The notes: a model not told the origin generated them from the letters alone. A stretch of 35,547 nucleotides of DNA from Streptomyces griseoflavus (GCF_014649995.1 NZ_BMUC01000015.1:1-35547), one strand, 5' to 3'; shown: positions 15,911-23,897, numbered from the stretch's first letter. Translations and numbers: made by a program.

Positions 15911-16383
15911 CTAATCAGTCATCCGCAGCTCTTGTTGTATCGAGCTTCGATGGTTACCTCGAACCCGCAGCTCCCGCCGCCCAGGCGTGGGTGGGGCGTT
16001 GTGGTCCGTGAGAACCTGCCGCGTCTGGCTGCGTACGTTGCGAGCATTGAGGAAGCCGAGCTTCTTCGAGAGGCAGAAAGAAAACCGCCTCTCGCAGTCC
16101 CTGCAGGTCTGGCGAGCTGCCATGGCCCGGTCCGGGGACCGGTTCTAAGCGAGTGTCGGGACGCGCTTGGGCGTCGCCGGGTCGACCCAGAGCAGGCAGC
16201 CACGGGTGGGGTGATTACACGACCATTGCGCCCGGTACGAGCACCATTTGCGGCGCAGGATCGCGACCGGGCCGTCGTTGCCGCCGGGGCTGAGGCCCAT
16301 GTCCATGAGCTGGCCCCAAATGACGAGTCCTTCGGGGCCCCGCCGCGATCGAACTCTGGCAGGAACACGTCCGAGCGGGGCAC
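15911..16383 (-). pseudogene. Zinc-binding-type protein, frameshift plus nonsense
   Basis: The start is probably GTG 16383 (PRSDVFLPEFDRGGAPKD). One base is missing near 16330, after which the next frame continues as LVIWGQLMDMGLSPGGNDGP. VAILRRKWCSYRAQWSCNHP and LLWVDPATPKRVPTLA follow. A TAG at 16145-16147 then interrupts the frame, which resumes in phase with MAARQTCRDCERRFSFCL. The Cys spacing (WCSYRAQWSC...CRDC...C) and the layout resemble small zinc-binding proteins common in Streptomyces, of unknown role. Two independent lesions make it a pseudogene. Confidence 0.6.
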
Positions 16384-16782
16384 GCACTTGATCTCGCGGC
16401 GCCGCTTCCTGCGCCTCCAGGGCACCAGCGGCCCCAGGCGCCAGGCAGCCTGGCGGGGCGCTGCGGGTAGCGAGGGCCGGGACGCCGCGGGCGGGGCCGG
16501 CGGATCCGGCGGCGCTGGCGAGGGATGAGCACGAGTGATCAGTCGTCGGTGGGCAGCGCTGCGCCCCGTCGACGTGGTGCTGGTGTTGGCGGAGCGCGGC
16601 GGGTGGTGCGTTCGGCCAGGCGACCTGTCCCGTCCTCGGCCGGCCTCTGGGGTACGGGGCCGGGCGGGGACCGGGCAAGGCTTCATGTCTTCATCGGGTG
16701 AGCAGCAGTCGAGTCGTGTTCGGGGCGCTGCGCCCTGGTCGGTCGCGGCGTTCGCAGGTGGTAGGTGGGAGTGGCGTTGCGG
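16384..16782. other. Stretch without a supportable gene
   Basis: About 400 bases with long Arg/Pro/Ala-rich frames on both strands that lack ribosome-binding sites and codon bias. I see no repeat, hairpin or RNA gene in it. Confidence 0.45.
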
Positions 16783-17019
16783 TCAGCACTGGAGCGGGTG
16801 GACGTTGTCGTCGAAGTCCTCGCCCGCCGGGGCCGGGGCGTGGAGGTGGAGCTCGGGGTTGAACTGCGGCGGGTGGTTGTGGACGATGGGCCGCAGGGTC
16901 AGGCCGCGCAGCGCAAAGGCGCTGGCGAGCGCCGACATCAGGGCGGCGAGCCCGGTCGCGGCGGCGCACTCGCAGGCGGGCGGACAGGAAGCGAAGGGCA
17001 GAGCCGGGCACATCGACAC
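16783..17019 (-). CDS. Small hypothetical protein, His-rich tail
   Basis: The start is GTG 17019 or ATG 17013. About 78 residues: a Cys-containing N-terminus (MCPALPFASCPPACECAAAT), a hydrophobic stretch (TGLAALMSALASAFALRGL) and a polar, His-rich end (VHNHPPQFNPELHLHAPAPA) closing in HPLQC. Nearly every codon ends in G or C, which supports translation. No ribosome-binding site of good quality was seen and no family is recognised. A single membrane pass with a His/Cys-rich tail could bind metal, but this is only inference. Confidence 0.4.
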   Translation of the reverse strand: MSMCPALPFASCPPACECAAATGLAALMSALASAFALRGLTLRPIVHNHPPQFNPELHLHAPAPAGEDFDDNVHPLQC

Positions 17020-17167
17020 CCGGCGGATAAATGAACACGTGCAGCCTCCGGTAAAGGCGGTTCTCCGGTCGAGAACACACCTACCAGGAGCTTCGTCGTC
17101 TCGTGTGGCAGACGGCTTCAACTTCCCGCGGTCAAGGGGAGTTTGGCAACGTGCGCTTTGACGCGCG

Positions 17168-18007
17168 TCACCCCTGCCAGACGTCGGCCACCGAAGGGGC
17201 CAGTGCACTGGCCTGGGTGTGGCCCGCGCGGGCGGCAGCCGGTCGGCGTGTGTCGTCCGCCATGTTGCGGCCCATCGCGCGGCGCGCGGCGTGGTCCGGG
17301 GACAGCAGGATGACGCGCGCCCCGTCGTCGGACAGTTCTGCGGCCTGCTGCGAGGCGCTCGGATGCGGCCCGACCGCTCGGGGGACCGGCACGACCGCCA
17401 GCACCCGGCGGTACCCGCGGGCGAGCTGGAGGTTGGCGGTCGAACGACTGCCGCCGTCCATCCAGCGCCGGCCCGCCACGGTGACCGGCGGCCACACGAC
17501 GGGTACGGCGCAGCTCGCCGCGACCGCTTCGAGGAGCGTCACTTCGGAGTGTGAGTCGAACACCTCAAGTCGTCCGGTCCGCGCGTCGACCGCGGTGATC
17601 CGCAGGTTCCGCTCGGGCCAGTCGCGTACGTCGCCCAGGAGCGCGCCGATCGTGTCGAAGACGTCCGATTCCGGACCGGTCCGGGCACGTAGCGCCGCCC
17701 GGGCGAGGCGTTCGACGGACCGCTGAGGATCGCGGGAGCCGAGCGCCGCCCAGAGGAAGCGCGCCGTTTGGCGCGCGGTCACCGGCAGACGGACCGCGTC
17801 TGCTCCGGAGAGCTGGCGCTCGTACAGATCCGCGGCCGGGAGGCCGGACCGGATCCGGGAGCCGAAGACGGCACCGGCGGAGGTGCCGATCACGACGTCG
17901 GCGCTGCAAAGATCGATCCCCGCCTCGGTGAGCCCGGCGAGCACTCCGGTCAACCAGGCTCCGCCCACCGGCCCGCCGCCGCCGAGCACGAGTGCGGTGT
18001 CGGGCAT
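17168..18007 (-). CDS. Patatin-like phospholipase / acyl hydrolase
   Basis: The ATG at 18007 sits behind GGGAGAGG. The 279-residue enzyme has the patatin fold signatures: glycine-rich oxyanion loop LGGGGPVG (8-15), nucleophile elbow GTSAG with Ser43, and the dyad Asp in DGG (184-186). Patatin-like proteins hydrolyse lipid acyl esters with a Ser-Asp dyad. No signal peptide is seen, so it should act on cytoplasmic or membrane lipids. It is divergent from a TetR-type gene (18175). Two inverted repeats with the core GGGGA-N4-TCCCC lie between them, and a 9-bp-arm hairpin precedes its start, so it was probably repressed by that regulator. The regulator is now broken, so expression may be constitutive. 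Confidence 0.88.
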   Translation of the reverse strand: MPDTALVLGGGGPVGGAWLTGVLAGLTEAGIDLCSADVVIGTSAGAVFGSRIRSGLPAADLYERQLSGADAVRLPVTARQTARFLWAALGSRDPQRSVERLARAALRARTGPESDVFDTIGALLGDVRDWPERNLRITAVDARTGRLEVFDSHSEVTLLEAVAASCAVPVVWPPVTVAGRRWMDGGSRSTANLQLARGYRRVLAVVPVPRAVGPHPSASQQAAELSDDGARVILLSPDHAARRAMGRNMADDTRRPAAARAGHTQASALAPSVADVWQG

Positions 18008-18028
18008 GCCTCTCCCCCCCGTGAACGA

Positions 18029-18049
18029 CCGCGGGTGCCCCACCCGCGG
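18029..18049 (-). promoter_or_regulatory. 5' leader hairpin of the patatin gene
   Basis: A perfect inverted repeat, CCGCGGGTG-CCC-CACCCGCGG, lies 22 bases upstream of the patatin ATG. In the transcript it would fold just before the ribosome-binding site. It may be a leader structure or part of a regulator site. It does not share the core of the two TetR-type operators. Confidence 0.5.
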
Positions 18050-18057
18050 GAAGCAAA

Positions 18058-18075
18058 ACGGGGAATTATCCCCGT
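18058..18075. promoter_or_regulatory. Putative TetR operator 1
   Basis: Inverted repeat ACGGGGA-ATTA-TCCCCGT. It shares the core GGGGA-N4-TCCCC with the site at 18097-18124. The two centres are 44 bp apart, close to four helical turns, within the lipase/TetR divergent promoter region. Confidence 0.6.
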
Positions 18076-18096
18076 TTACTCGGTCGACGATAGCAT

Positions 18097-18124
18097 CCGT
18101 ACCGGGGAACGCTCCCCGGTACGG
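18097..18124. promoter_or_regulatory. Putative TetR operator 2
   Basis: Perfect inverted repeat with 12-bp arms, CCGTACCGGGGA-ACGC-TCCCCGGTACGG, ending 50 bases before the TetR start. Length and symmetry are those of a TetR-family dimer site. The core is repeated in operator 1. Confidence 0.72.
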
Positions 18125-18174
18125 GCGGGAAAGGGGAGACACAATGGGTGGCCGTCCCCCGATAGGGAGCCGCG

Positions 18175-18860
18175 ATGCGCCTGCGCAACCGAAAGCTGCT
18201 GACGGACAAAGCCCGCGAGGTCTTCGCAGAACAGGGCTTGGACGCCCCACTCGACGAAATCGCCCGGCGGGCGGCCGTGGGCAACGCCACCTCTAACGCC
18301 ACTTCACGGCCCGCTCCGTGCTCGGCGACGAGGTCTTCCGAGATGCGCTTACGGAGACCACGGCGGCGGGCGAGCGGGCACGGACCGTCGAGGACGCCTG
18401 GACAGGACTGCCGCAGTACCTGCGAACCGTGTTCGCGGGCCTGGCCACAGACCGCGGCACCAACGGCCTCATGGCCACGAACCTGGAAGGCGTGACTTCC
18501 CTGGAGGCGATCCACGCACACAACCGCGAGACCATCGACGAGCTGCTCCGGCGCGGTCAGGAGCAGGGGATCATCCGCCCGGACCTCACCGTCCAGGACC
18601 TGCTCTTCACGCCTGCAGCACTGGGCCGGTCTGTTCCCGCGCTCACCGGGGTCGCCCCGGACGCCTGGCTCCGCCCGCTCGCCCTGCTCCCCGACGGCCT
18701 TCGCGCCAGTCCGGCCGCGCCCCTGCTGCTGTCTCCGCCTCCTGGACCGGCCGTTTGTCCCCCGTCGTCGGGGGGACCCTCCGCTCATGAGCAAGAAGCC
18801 AGGTCGCCGCCGTATGGGCCAGAACCGGATGCTGTGGCTGCTCGACGCCCTGGAGCGTGA
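18175..18860 (+). pseudogene. TetR-family regulator, broken in the recognition helix
   Basis: The ATG at 18175 follows AGGGAG. The helix-turn-helix begins normally (KAREVFAEQGLDAPLDEIAR, RAAVGNAT). At the recognition helix, where the family has LYRHF, one base is missing and another is changed (ACCTCTAACGCCAC), shifting the frame. In the corrected phase the change would even give TAA. The ligand-binding half continues one frame over from about 18310 (LGDEVFRDALTETTAAGERA, WTGLPQYLRTVFAGLATDRG, LEAIHAHNRETIDELLRRGQ) to a stop at 18860, beyond the start of the next gene. It presumably once bound the two operators at 18058-18124. No functional repressor can be made from this sequence as written. 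Confidence 0.82.
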
Positions 18861-19752
18861 TCCCAGGGCGGACGCGGCGACCGACGTACTGGCCAGGAGA
18901 GTCCGGGCCCTCCCGTTGGGCAGCGCACGGGACGCGTTGCACGGCCGGTGGCTCGGCCATCCCGTGCACCCCCTGATGGTGCAGGTGCCGATCGGCAGCT
19001 GGATGTCCGCAGCCGTGCTCGACCTGTGGCCCGGCCGTTCCCGGGAGGCCGGCCTCCTGGTGGGCGTGGGACTGGCCGCGGCCGGCCCCGCCGCGTTGGC
19101 GGGCGCGGTCGACTGGGCCGAACTGCACCGTCAGCAGAAACGGGTGGGGCTGGTGCACGCCGTGGCCAACACGGCGGCCGTGGGACTGTACGGGACCTCG
19201 CTCTTCTGCCGCCTCACCGGACGGTCCGGAACGGGCCGCGCGTACGGCTTCCTCGGGCTGACGGCGGTCGGCCTGGGCGGCATGCTGGGCGGCCACCTGG
19301 CATACCGGCAGGCTTCCGGCGCCAACCACGCCGAGGAAGTACCGCACGTCGTCAGTGACGGCTGGCACGGGGTCGGCACAGTGGACGAGTTCCCCGCCGG
19401 ACAGCCCGTGCGGCGCACCGTGGACAACGTGCCGGTCCTGGTGGTGCGCGAGACCGGCGGAACCTTCCACGCACTGGCCGAGCGGTGCAGTCATCTGGCG
19501 GGCCCGCTCTCCGAGGGCACGATCAGCGACGGGTGTGTCCAGTGCCCCTGGCACGGCAGCGTCTTCCGGCTCTCGGACGGCTGGAACGTCCGCGGCCCCG
19601 CCACCGCACCCCAGCCCGCGTTCGACACCCGCGTCGTCGACGGACACGTGGAGATCAGGCTGCGCCGTGCGGACGGGACGGAGACACCGGCCGAGCGCGG
19701 AGCGGAGGCGGACGAGGCGGGGACACGGGCTGAAGGGGAACGCAGGCCATGA
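18787..19752 (+). CDS. DUF2231 membrane protein with C-terminal Rieske [2Fe-2S] domain
   Basis: 321 residues. An N-terminal DUF2231 region (about 53-175) includes GHPVHPLMVQVPIGSW, where conserved His residues could bind haem or metal, and about four membrane helices. A Rieske domain (about 195-295) follows, with cluster ligands Cys234 and His236 (CSH) and Cys253 and His256 (CPWH). The architecture suggests a membrane-anchored electron carrier with the cluster on a soluble face. Substrate and partner are unknown. The start overlaps the decayed tail of the TetR frame. The stop overlaps the next gene (ATGA at 19749-19752), so it is translationally coupled to the DUF1360 gene. No lesions were seen. 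Confidence 0.88.
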   Translation: MSKKPGRRRMGQNRMLWLLDALERDPRADAATDVLARRVRALPLGSARDALHGRWLGHPVHPLMVQVPIGSWMSAAVLDLWPGRSREAGLLVGVGLAAAGPAALAGAVDWAELHRQQKRVGLVHAVANTAAVGLYGTSLFCRLTGRSGTGRAYGFLGLTAVGLGGMLGGHLAYRQASGANHAEEVPHVVSDGWHGVGTVDEFPAGQPVRRTVDNVPVLVVRETGGTFHALAERCSHLAGPLSEGTISDGCVQCPWHGSVFRLSDGWNVRGPATAPQPAFDTRVVDGHVEIRLRRADGTETPAERGAEADEAGTRAEGERRP

Positions 19753-20291
19753 ACGCGGCATCCGACGGCCGTTTCGCGGAAGGTCTGAGGCGACGGTGGC
19801 GACGCACCGAACGCACATACTCGGCGGACGAAGGCCGCCCGCTGCGCGGCTATCTGACGGCCATGGCGGCTTTCGGCGTGTACACGGCGGGGTGGGCGAC
19901 GGTGGTCAAGATGCGCGGCCGTCCCCTGCCGGACCGGCCCGTGCCGTGGGACGTCGCACTCACCGCAGTGGCTACCTTCCGGCTGAGCCGACTGCTGAGC
20001 AAAGCGTCGGTGACCAGTCCGCTGAGGGCTCCTTTCACCACGTTCCAGGGCCCGCAAGGGCCGGCCGAGCTGCACGAGGAGGCGCGGTCCGAAGGCGCCA
20101 AGGACACGGTCGGCGAGCTGGTGACATGCCCGTTCTGCATGAGCGTCTGGGTGGCCTCGACCCTCACCGCCGGGCAGCTGCTGTGGCCGCGCGCCACCCG
20201 CACCAGCATGGGGGCGCTCACCGCGCTGGCCGGCGCGGACGCCTTGCAGCTGGCGTACAGCGCGCTGGTGGCCAGGACGACCGAGGAGTGA
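19749..20291 (+). CDS. DUF1360 family membrane protein
   Basis: The ATG overlaps the previous stop by four bases. The 180-residue product carries a basic N-terminus (LRRRWRRTERTY) and a hydrophobic segment (YLTAMAAFGVYTAGWATVV). The DUF1360 hallmark then follows: ALTAVATFRLSRLLSKASVT, SPLRAPFTTFQGPQGPAELH, GELVTCPFCMSVWVASTL. The CPFCMSVW motif is the family signature. The function is unknown; in sporulating bacteria related proteins are membrane-bound. Coupling to a Rieske protein suggests a membrane redox or stress function for the pair, by context only. Confidence 0.85.
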   Translation: MNAASDGRFAEGLRRRWRRTERTYSADEGRPLRGYLTAMAAFGVYTAGWATVVKMRGRPLPDRPVPWDVALTAVATFRLSRLLSKASVTSPLRAPFTTFQGPQGPAELHEEARSEGAKDTVGELVTCPFCMSVWVASTLTAGQLLWPRATRTSMGALTALAGADALQLAYSALVARTTEE

Positions 20292-20298
20292 CCACTTC

Positions 20299-20829
20299 TC
20301 ACACGCCTGACCGCCCGCGGGCCAGAGGTCCTGCCTCGGAGTGACGGCCGGGGCGCAGTGCGGCGTGGCGTTGGCCGGGGCCGGGCCCCGAACGGGCGGC
20401 CAGGGCATCGGCGACAACGCCGGTGGCGAAGGCGTACACCGTCTTGTGCAGCAGGTCGATGACGAGTTCACGGCGCGGCCAGGTCTGTGGCGGGGCGCCG
20501 ACGCCGGTGGCGTTCTCCAGGATCTGGTCGCTGGTGACACGGACGACGGCGAACTTCCCCGACGACCAGGGCCCGCGCAGCCCGGCGTGCGACATCCCCG
20601 ACCGCAGAATCCCGAGGAGGGCGCCCTGCCCCACGTGCATGGCCAGGTTAACCGGCACAGGTTGGCGGCCAAGGTCCTCCCGCATGCCGGTCAAACGTTC
20701 CATGGTCCGGGCGGGAACGTGGGAGTCGGGCCGGCCGGTCACCCGTTGCTCCACCTTCTCCCCCAGCGTCATCACCAGCACGCCGACGGTGCCGGCCACT
20801 GCTCCCTGCCACAGCGCGCGCTTCATCAT
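20299..20829 (-). CDS. Conserved membrane protein of unknown function
   Basis: The ATG at 20829 (or the second Met) opens MKRALWQGAVAGTVGVLVMT, a first membrane segment. EQRVTGRPDSHVPARTMERL, a second weakly hydrophobic block (NLAMHVGQGALLGILRSGMS) and HKTVYAFATGVVADAL near the end follow. About 176 residues. The pattern (QGAxAGxxG...GRPxSxxPxRxxxxL...HxxxGxxxGxxxG) is that of integral membrane proteins related to DUF1440/DUF6789-type families; the exact family is unsure. It converges on the DUF1360 gene with only 7 bp between stops. Confidence 0.7.
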   Translation of the reverse strand: MMKRALWQGAVAGTVGVLVMTLGEKVEQRVTGRPDSHVPARTMERLTGMREDLGRQPVPVNLAMHVGQGALLGILRSGMSHAGLRGPWSSGKFAVVRVTSDQILENATGVGAPPQTWPRRELVIDLLHKTVYAFATGVVADALAARSGPGPGQRHAALRPGRHSEAGPLARGRSGV

Positions 20830-21008
20830 GCCGCGACGAGTACCCAGGCTCCGCGGTCCACCTGCTCTCTGTGGTTCGCGGCCGTCACCGTTTCATCCGA
20901 GAGCGCGCGGAAACCCGGCGCCCGACGGTGGCCGCCGGGCACCGCCACCGGTCGCCCGCCCGCTCGTCGGCCCGGTGCGACGGCAGGGGCCGCCAAACGG
21001 TCCGTCGC

Positions 21009-21108
21009 TGCGGGCCTCCATACCGACGGCCTCAATGCACACGTCGGGGCCGCGTCCGCCGGTTCGTTCGCGCAGTTTCGCGGCGACGTCGGTGGTGGTG
21101 TACGCCAG
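21009..21108 (-). pseudogene. Zinc alcohol dehydrogenase, middle fragment (inverted)
   Basis: On the minus strand this codes for YTTTDVAAKLRERTGGRGPD followed by VCIEAVGMEAR, the conserved middle of zinc-dependent (formaldehyde-type) alcohol dehydrogenases, after the Rossmann motif. The C-terminal part of the same kind of enzyme lies just downstream on the opposite strand (21125-21402). No other part of the gene is present. The two pieces point to an inversion within a former dehydrogenase gene. Confidence 0.7.
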
Positions 21109-21124
21109 GCCATCCACGCCTGCG

Positions 21125-21402
21125 GGCAAGGCGGGCACCGTCTTCATCCTCGGGGTCTTCGCATGAGCCGTCGACATGTTCCCGCTCGGCGCGGAGATCA
21201 ACGACGGGCTCACCGTGCGCGGCGCGCAGATGCACGGCCAGCGCTACATCCCGATGCTGCTGGACCGGCTGGCCTCGGAGAGTTCGAGACGGCCCACCTG
21301 GCGACCCACAGCCTCTCGCTCGACGAAGCGCCCACGGCGTACGACATGTTCAAAGAAAAGACCGACGGCTGCATCCGCGCCGTCATCCGCCCCCAGTCCT
21401 GA
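21125..21402 (+). pseudogene. Zinc alcohol dehydrogenase, C-terminal fragment
   Basis: On the plus strand the sequence reads GKAGTVFILGVFA, then an in-frame TGA (21164-21166), then AVDMFPLGAEINDGLTVRGA and QMHGQRYIPMLLDRLAS. A one-base shift near 21290 follows, then EFETAHLATHSLSLDEAPTA and YDMFKEKTDGCIRAVIRPQS, ending at TGA 21400-21402. This is the C-terminal third of a zinc-dependent alcohol dehydrogenase of the glutathione-dependent formaldehyde dehydrogenase type. Together with the inverted middle piece it is a dead gene with at least three kinds of lesion. Confidence 0.78.
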
Positions 21403-21610
21403 AGGACCGCATGATCACCAGTCGGGTCGCTAACGGACTGGCCCGGCGCCGGGCACGGTGGCGGTCGGCGCCGGCCCTGCGCCCCCAGCCAGCGGGACCG
21501 TTTGATTGCTACTTCCGGGTGCGGCGCCGGGATGTGACGGTCCGGAGTTCCCCACCGTCATGGGCCACACGGCGCAGGACGGGCCACCCGGCCGCCGCGC
21601 AAACCAGCCC

Positions 21611-21820
21611 ATGAACCCCACCACCCTGCGCGACGCACTCCGTGAACTCGGCAGCCCGGCCGAGAAGGGCCGGGCCTCCGCCATCCGCCGGATCGGTCCG
21701 CCAGGCCCCCGCCCCCGTCATCGCCCAGACACTCTGCTACCACGACAAGAGCACCACCCGCATCGCCACCGACGCCGGAGCGCCCTGGAAAAGCTGCGCT
21801 CCGGCAATCACACCGACTGA
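21611..21820 (+). CDS. Small conserved protein with two compensating frameshifts
   Basis: The frame from ATG 21611 (MNPTTLRDALRELGSPAEKG, RASAIRRI) to TGA 21818-21820 (LRSGNHTD) is open, but its middle is arginine- and histidine-rich nonsense. One frame over, the same middle reads RQAPAPVIAQTLCYHDKSTT, RIATDAGAPWKS, which resembles a short helical domain repeatedly found at the ends of Streptomyces proteins of the form QAPxPVxAxxLGYHxxTTxxxAxxAG. An extra G near 21700 and a missing base near 21805 would explain it. The protein as written is likely non-functional. Confidence 0.45.
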   Translation: MNPTTLRDALRELGSPAEKGRASAIRRIGPPGPRPRHRPDTLLPRQEHHPHRHRRRSALEKLRSGNHTD

Positions 21821-21861
21821 CAGGCATCGCGGCTCGAGATCGGCTGAGGCCGACGGAGCAC

Positions 21862-22614
21862 TCAGCTGCCGGCCAGAGCCGCGAGGAACTGAGTCTCTGC
21901 GTCGTCCCGCCCCGCACACATTCTGGGGACCGCGATGCGGGCGGCCAGGGCTCGGCACCAACCCAGCACACGACGAGGAGACATGCCAGGAACCAGCGCC
22001 GCCAGCTCCTCGACCCTCCGCTCCAGCACGGCTGGATCCGCAACTCCTTCAAGCACCCAGTCCACAGCGTCGAAGCCCGGGTCGCCCCACGTCGGCCTCG
22101 GATCAACCACCACCAAGCGGGCACGCGGACCAGACAGCACGGTGGCCGGATGGAGATCACCATGCACGAGGCCCACAGGCCCATTGCCTGCAAGTTCCAG
22201 CGCTGCCGCTCGTGCATGCCGAAGCACCTTCGAGGCAACCGGATCGTTCACGTCGCCCGCTGCCAGCCTGCGGTCGGTCAAGTCGAACACGAAGTCGACG
22301 CGGTGTGAGGGAAGCCGCAGTACCGAATGCTCACCCGGCGCGGAAGCAGAGGCCCGCAAGTCCCGCAGCAGCGCCGCGACCTCGGCCAAATCCCCTGCAC
22401 GCTGGCTCACCTGCACTCCCGGCTCCATATCCTCCCGAACGACGAGCCGGTCCCGGACCTCTGGTGCGACGCAGACCAGCTCTCTCGACTTGTCCCCCCG
22501 CGGGTGATAGATGCAATTTCGCGCATCCTTAAGACCACGGTCCGTGCACCTCCCACGACATTGCAATCGCCACAGCGAGTGGAGGACGGTCTCGTCGAAC
22601 CACCCAACACGCAC
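21862..22614 (-). pseudogene. Aminoglycoside phosphotransferase-family protein, N-terminally truncated, catalytic Asn lost
   Basis: The C-terminal lobe is clear: GNGPVGLVHGDLHPATVLSG, RLVVVDPRPTWGDPGFDAVD and WVLEG, then ALAARIAVPRMCAG. This is the layout of APH(6)-like (streptomycin/hydroxyurea kinase) enzymes. In the catalytic loop HGDLHPxN the Asn is replaced by Thr (codon ACC at 22141-22143). The N-terminal ATP-binding lobe is absent. The first 50 or so residues of the open frame lack codon bias and similarity, so coding similarity starts near 22440. It is most likely an inactive remnant rather than a resistance gene. Confidence 0.7.
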
Positions 22615-22625
22615 CGAACTCTGGA

Positions 22626-22780
22626 TTATCGACGGTTACCGGTCGCTGTTCCCCGAGGCCGTACGCCACGGGCGCGCAGCTCGGCAATGTCGGGGAGGTG
22701 GACGCCGCGCAGGGCGTCGATGAGGTCGGCCGGGACGCGTGGGCGTAGTTCGCCACCACCTGCTGGAGTTCGGCGATCAC
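22626..22780 (-). pseudogene. Small protein coupled to the MDR reductase, frameshifted
   Basis: The start at GTG 22780 overlaps the stop of the upstream reductase by four bases. The first codons give IAELQQVVANYAHASR. With one G restored near 22732 the frame continues as DLIDALRGVHLPDIAELRAR then GVRPRGTATGNRR, to a TAA at 22626-22628. Both parts have strong codon bias. About 51 residues, mostly helical, of unknown function. It was presumably co-expressed with the reductase. Confidence 0.5.
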
Positions 22781-23775
22781 GAGACCACCCTCAGCACGAT
22801 CTTGCCTTGGATGTGGCCCTGCGCGGCTCGCGTGTGTGCGCGGGCCGCCTCGGGCAGCGGATAGGTGCTGTCCACCCCGACCTGGAGCTTGCCCTCGTCG
22901 AGCAGGTGCCCGATCTCGGCGAGCTGGGGGCCGTTGGAACGTACCTGAATGTTCGAGACGGTGATGCCCAGACGCGCCGTCTCTTCCGGGGCGTACTGGG
23001 CGAAGAACACCGGAAGCATGGTGCCTCCGCGCCTGAGCACGGTCAGGAAGCGTGAGCTGACCGGGCCACCGACGGTGTCGATCACCAGGTCGACGCCGGC
23101 GGCCACGTCCGCGGCCTGTGTCCTGGTGTAGTCGATGAACTCGTCGGCGCCGAGCTTACGCAGGAACTGCTCGTGCCGGCCCGAGGCCACCGCGATGACG
23201 TGTGCCCCCTTCCATTTCGCCAGCTGCACCGCGAAGTGGCCCACTCCACCGGCGGCCCCGTTGACCAGCACGGTCATCCCCGGCGTGATCGGCACCGGCC
23301 GGTGCACCTGGCCGGTGAAAGGAGACGGCACGTCGTGGCCGAGATCAACCAGGTACTGCCAGGCCGTAAGCACGGCCATCGGCGCCCCGGCCGCCTGCAC
23401 ATGGTCGATACCGGCCGGCTTGTGAGCCAGGTCGGAAGCCGGCGCGGCCACGTACTCGGCGTATGTCCGACCCCCGAATCCGGGGAACCGAAGCATGCCG
23501 AAGACCTCGTCACCGACGGCGAACCCCAGCACATCCGGAGCGACCGCCTGGACCACGCCCGACATGTCCGTTCCAGGGGTCAGGGGGAACTCCATCGCCG
23601 GCCTCATCTCGGCCGGCATCACCTTCATCCCCTCACGCAGGTACCAGTCCGGCGGGTTGATGCCCGCAGCGTGCACCCGGACGAGCACCTCGCCCGGACC
23701 GATCTCGGGAACCGGCACCTCGTCATACTGCAGTACTTCCGGCCCGCCCGCTTCGTGAAACTGGATCGCCTTCAT
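22777..23775 (-). CDS. NADP-dependent MDR-family quinone oxidoreductase
   Basis: 332 residues. The N-terminal GroES-like half (MKAIQFHEAGGPEVLQYDEV...PGEVLVRVHAAGINPPDWYL) is typical of zinc-independent quinone oxidoreductases. The nucleotide-binding half carries VNGAAGGVGHFAVQLAKWKG (Rossmann GxxGxxG at about 173-179), a basic RHEQFLRKLGADEFIDY and LVIDTVGGPVSSRFL. It probably reduces quinones or other alpha,beta-unsaturated carbonyls with NADPH in the cytoplasm. It is divergent from the LysR gene at 23898 (about 120 bp between starts), which is the usual arrangement for autoregulated LysR control of such a reductase. It is intact and overlaps a small downstream gene. Confidence 0.9.
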   Translation of the reverse strand: MKAIQFHEAGGPEVLQYDEVPVPEIGPGEVLVRVHAAGINPPDWYLREGMKVMPAEMRPAMEFPLTPGTDMSGVVQAVAPDVLGFAVGDEVFGMLRFPGFGGRTYAEYVAAPASDLAHKPAGIDHVQAAGAPMAVLTAWQYLVDLGHDVPSPFTGQVHRPVPITPGMTVLVNGAAGGVGHFAVQLAKWKGAHVIAVASGRHEQFLRKLGADEFIDYTRTQAADVAAGVDLVIDTVGGPVSSRFLTVLRRGGTMLPVFFAQYAPEETARLGITVSNIQVRSNGPQLAEIGHLLDEGKLQVGVDSTYPLPEAARAHTRAAQGHIQGKIVLRVVS

Positions 23776-23897
23776 CGCGCCTGTCGCTTTCTCGGGGAAA
23801 CGTTGCTCCTTAAGTCAAGACCCGGGATGGCATGGCAGTCCAAGACCGGTTCGGCAACCTGATCATTCCGAAACGGCATGACGCGTATCCTGCACAG

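Noticed and set aside
18643-19818. 391-residue minus-strand frame opposite the Rieske gene
   Set aside because: Antisense shadow; the plus strand has CSH/CPWH and DUF2231 motifs with an ATGA overlap to the next gene.
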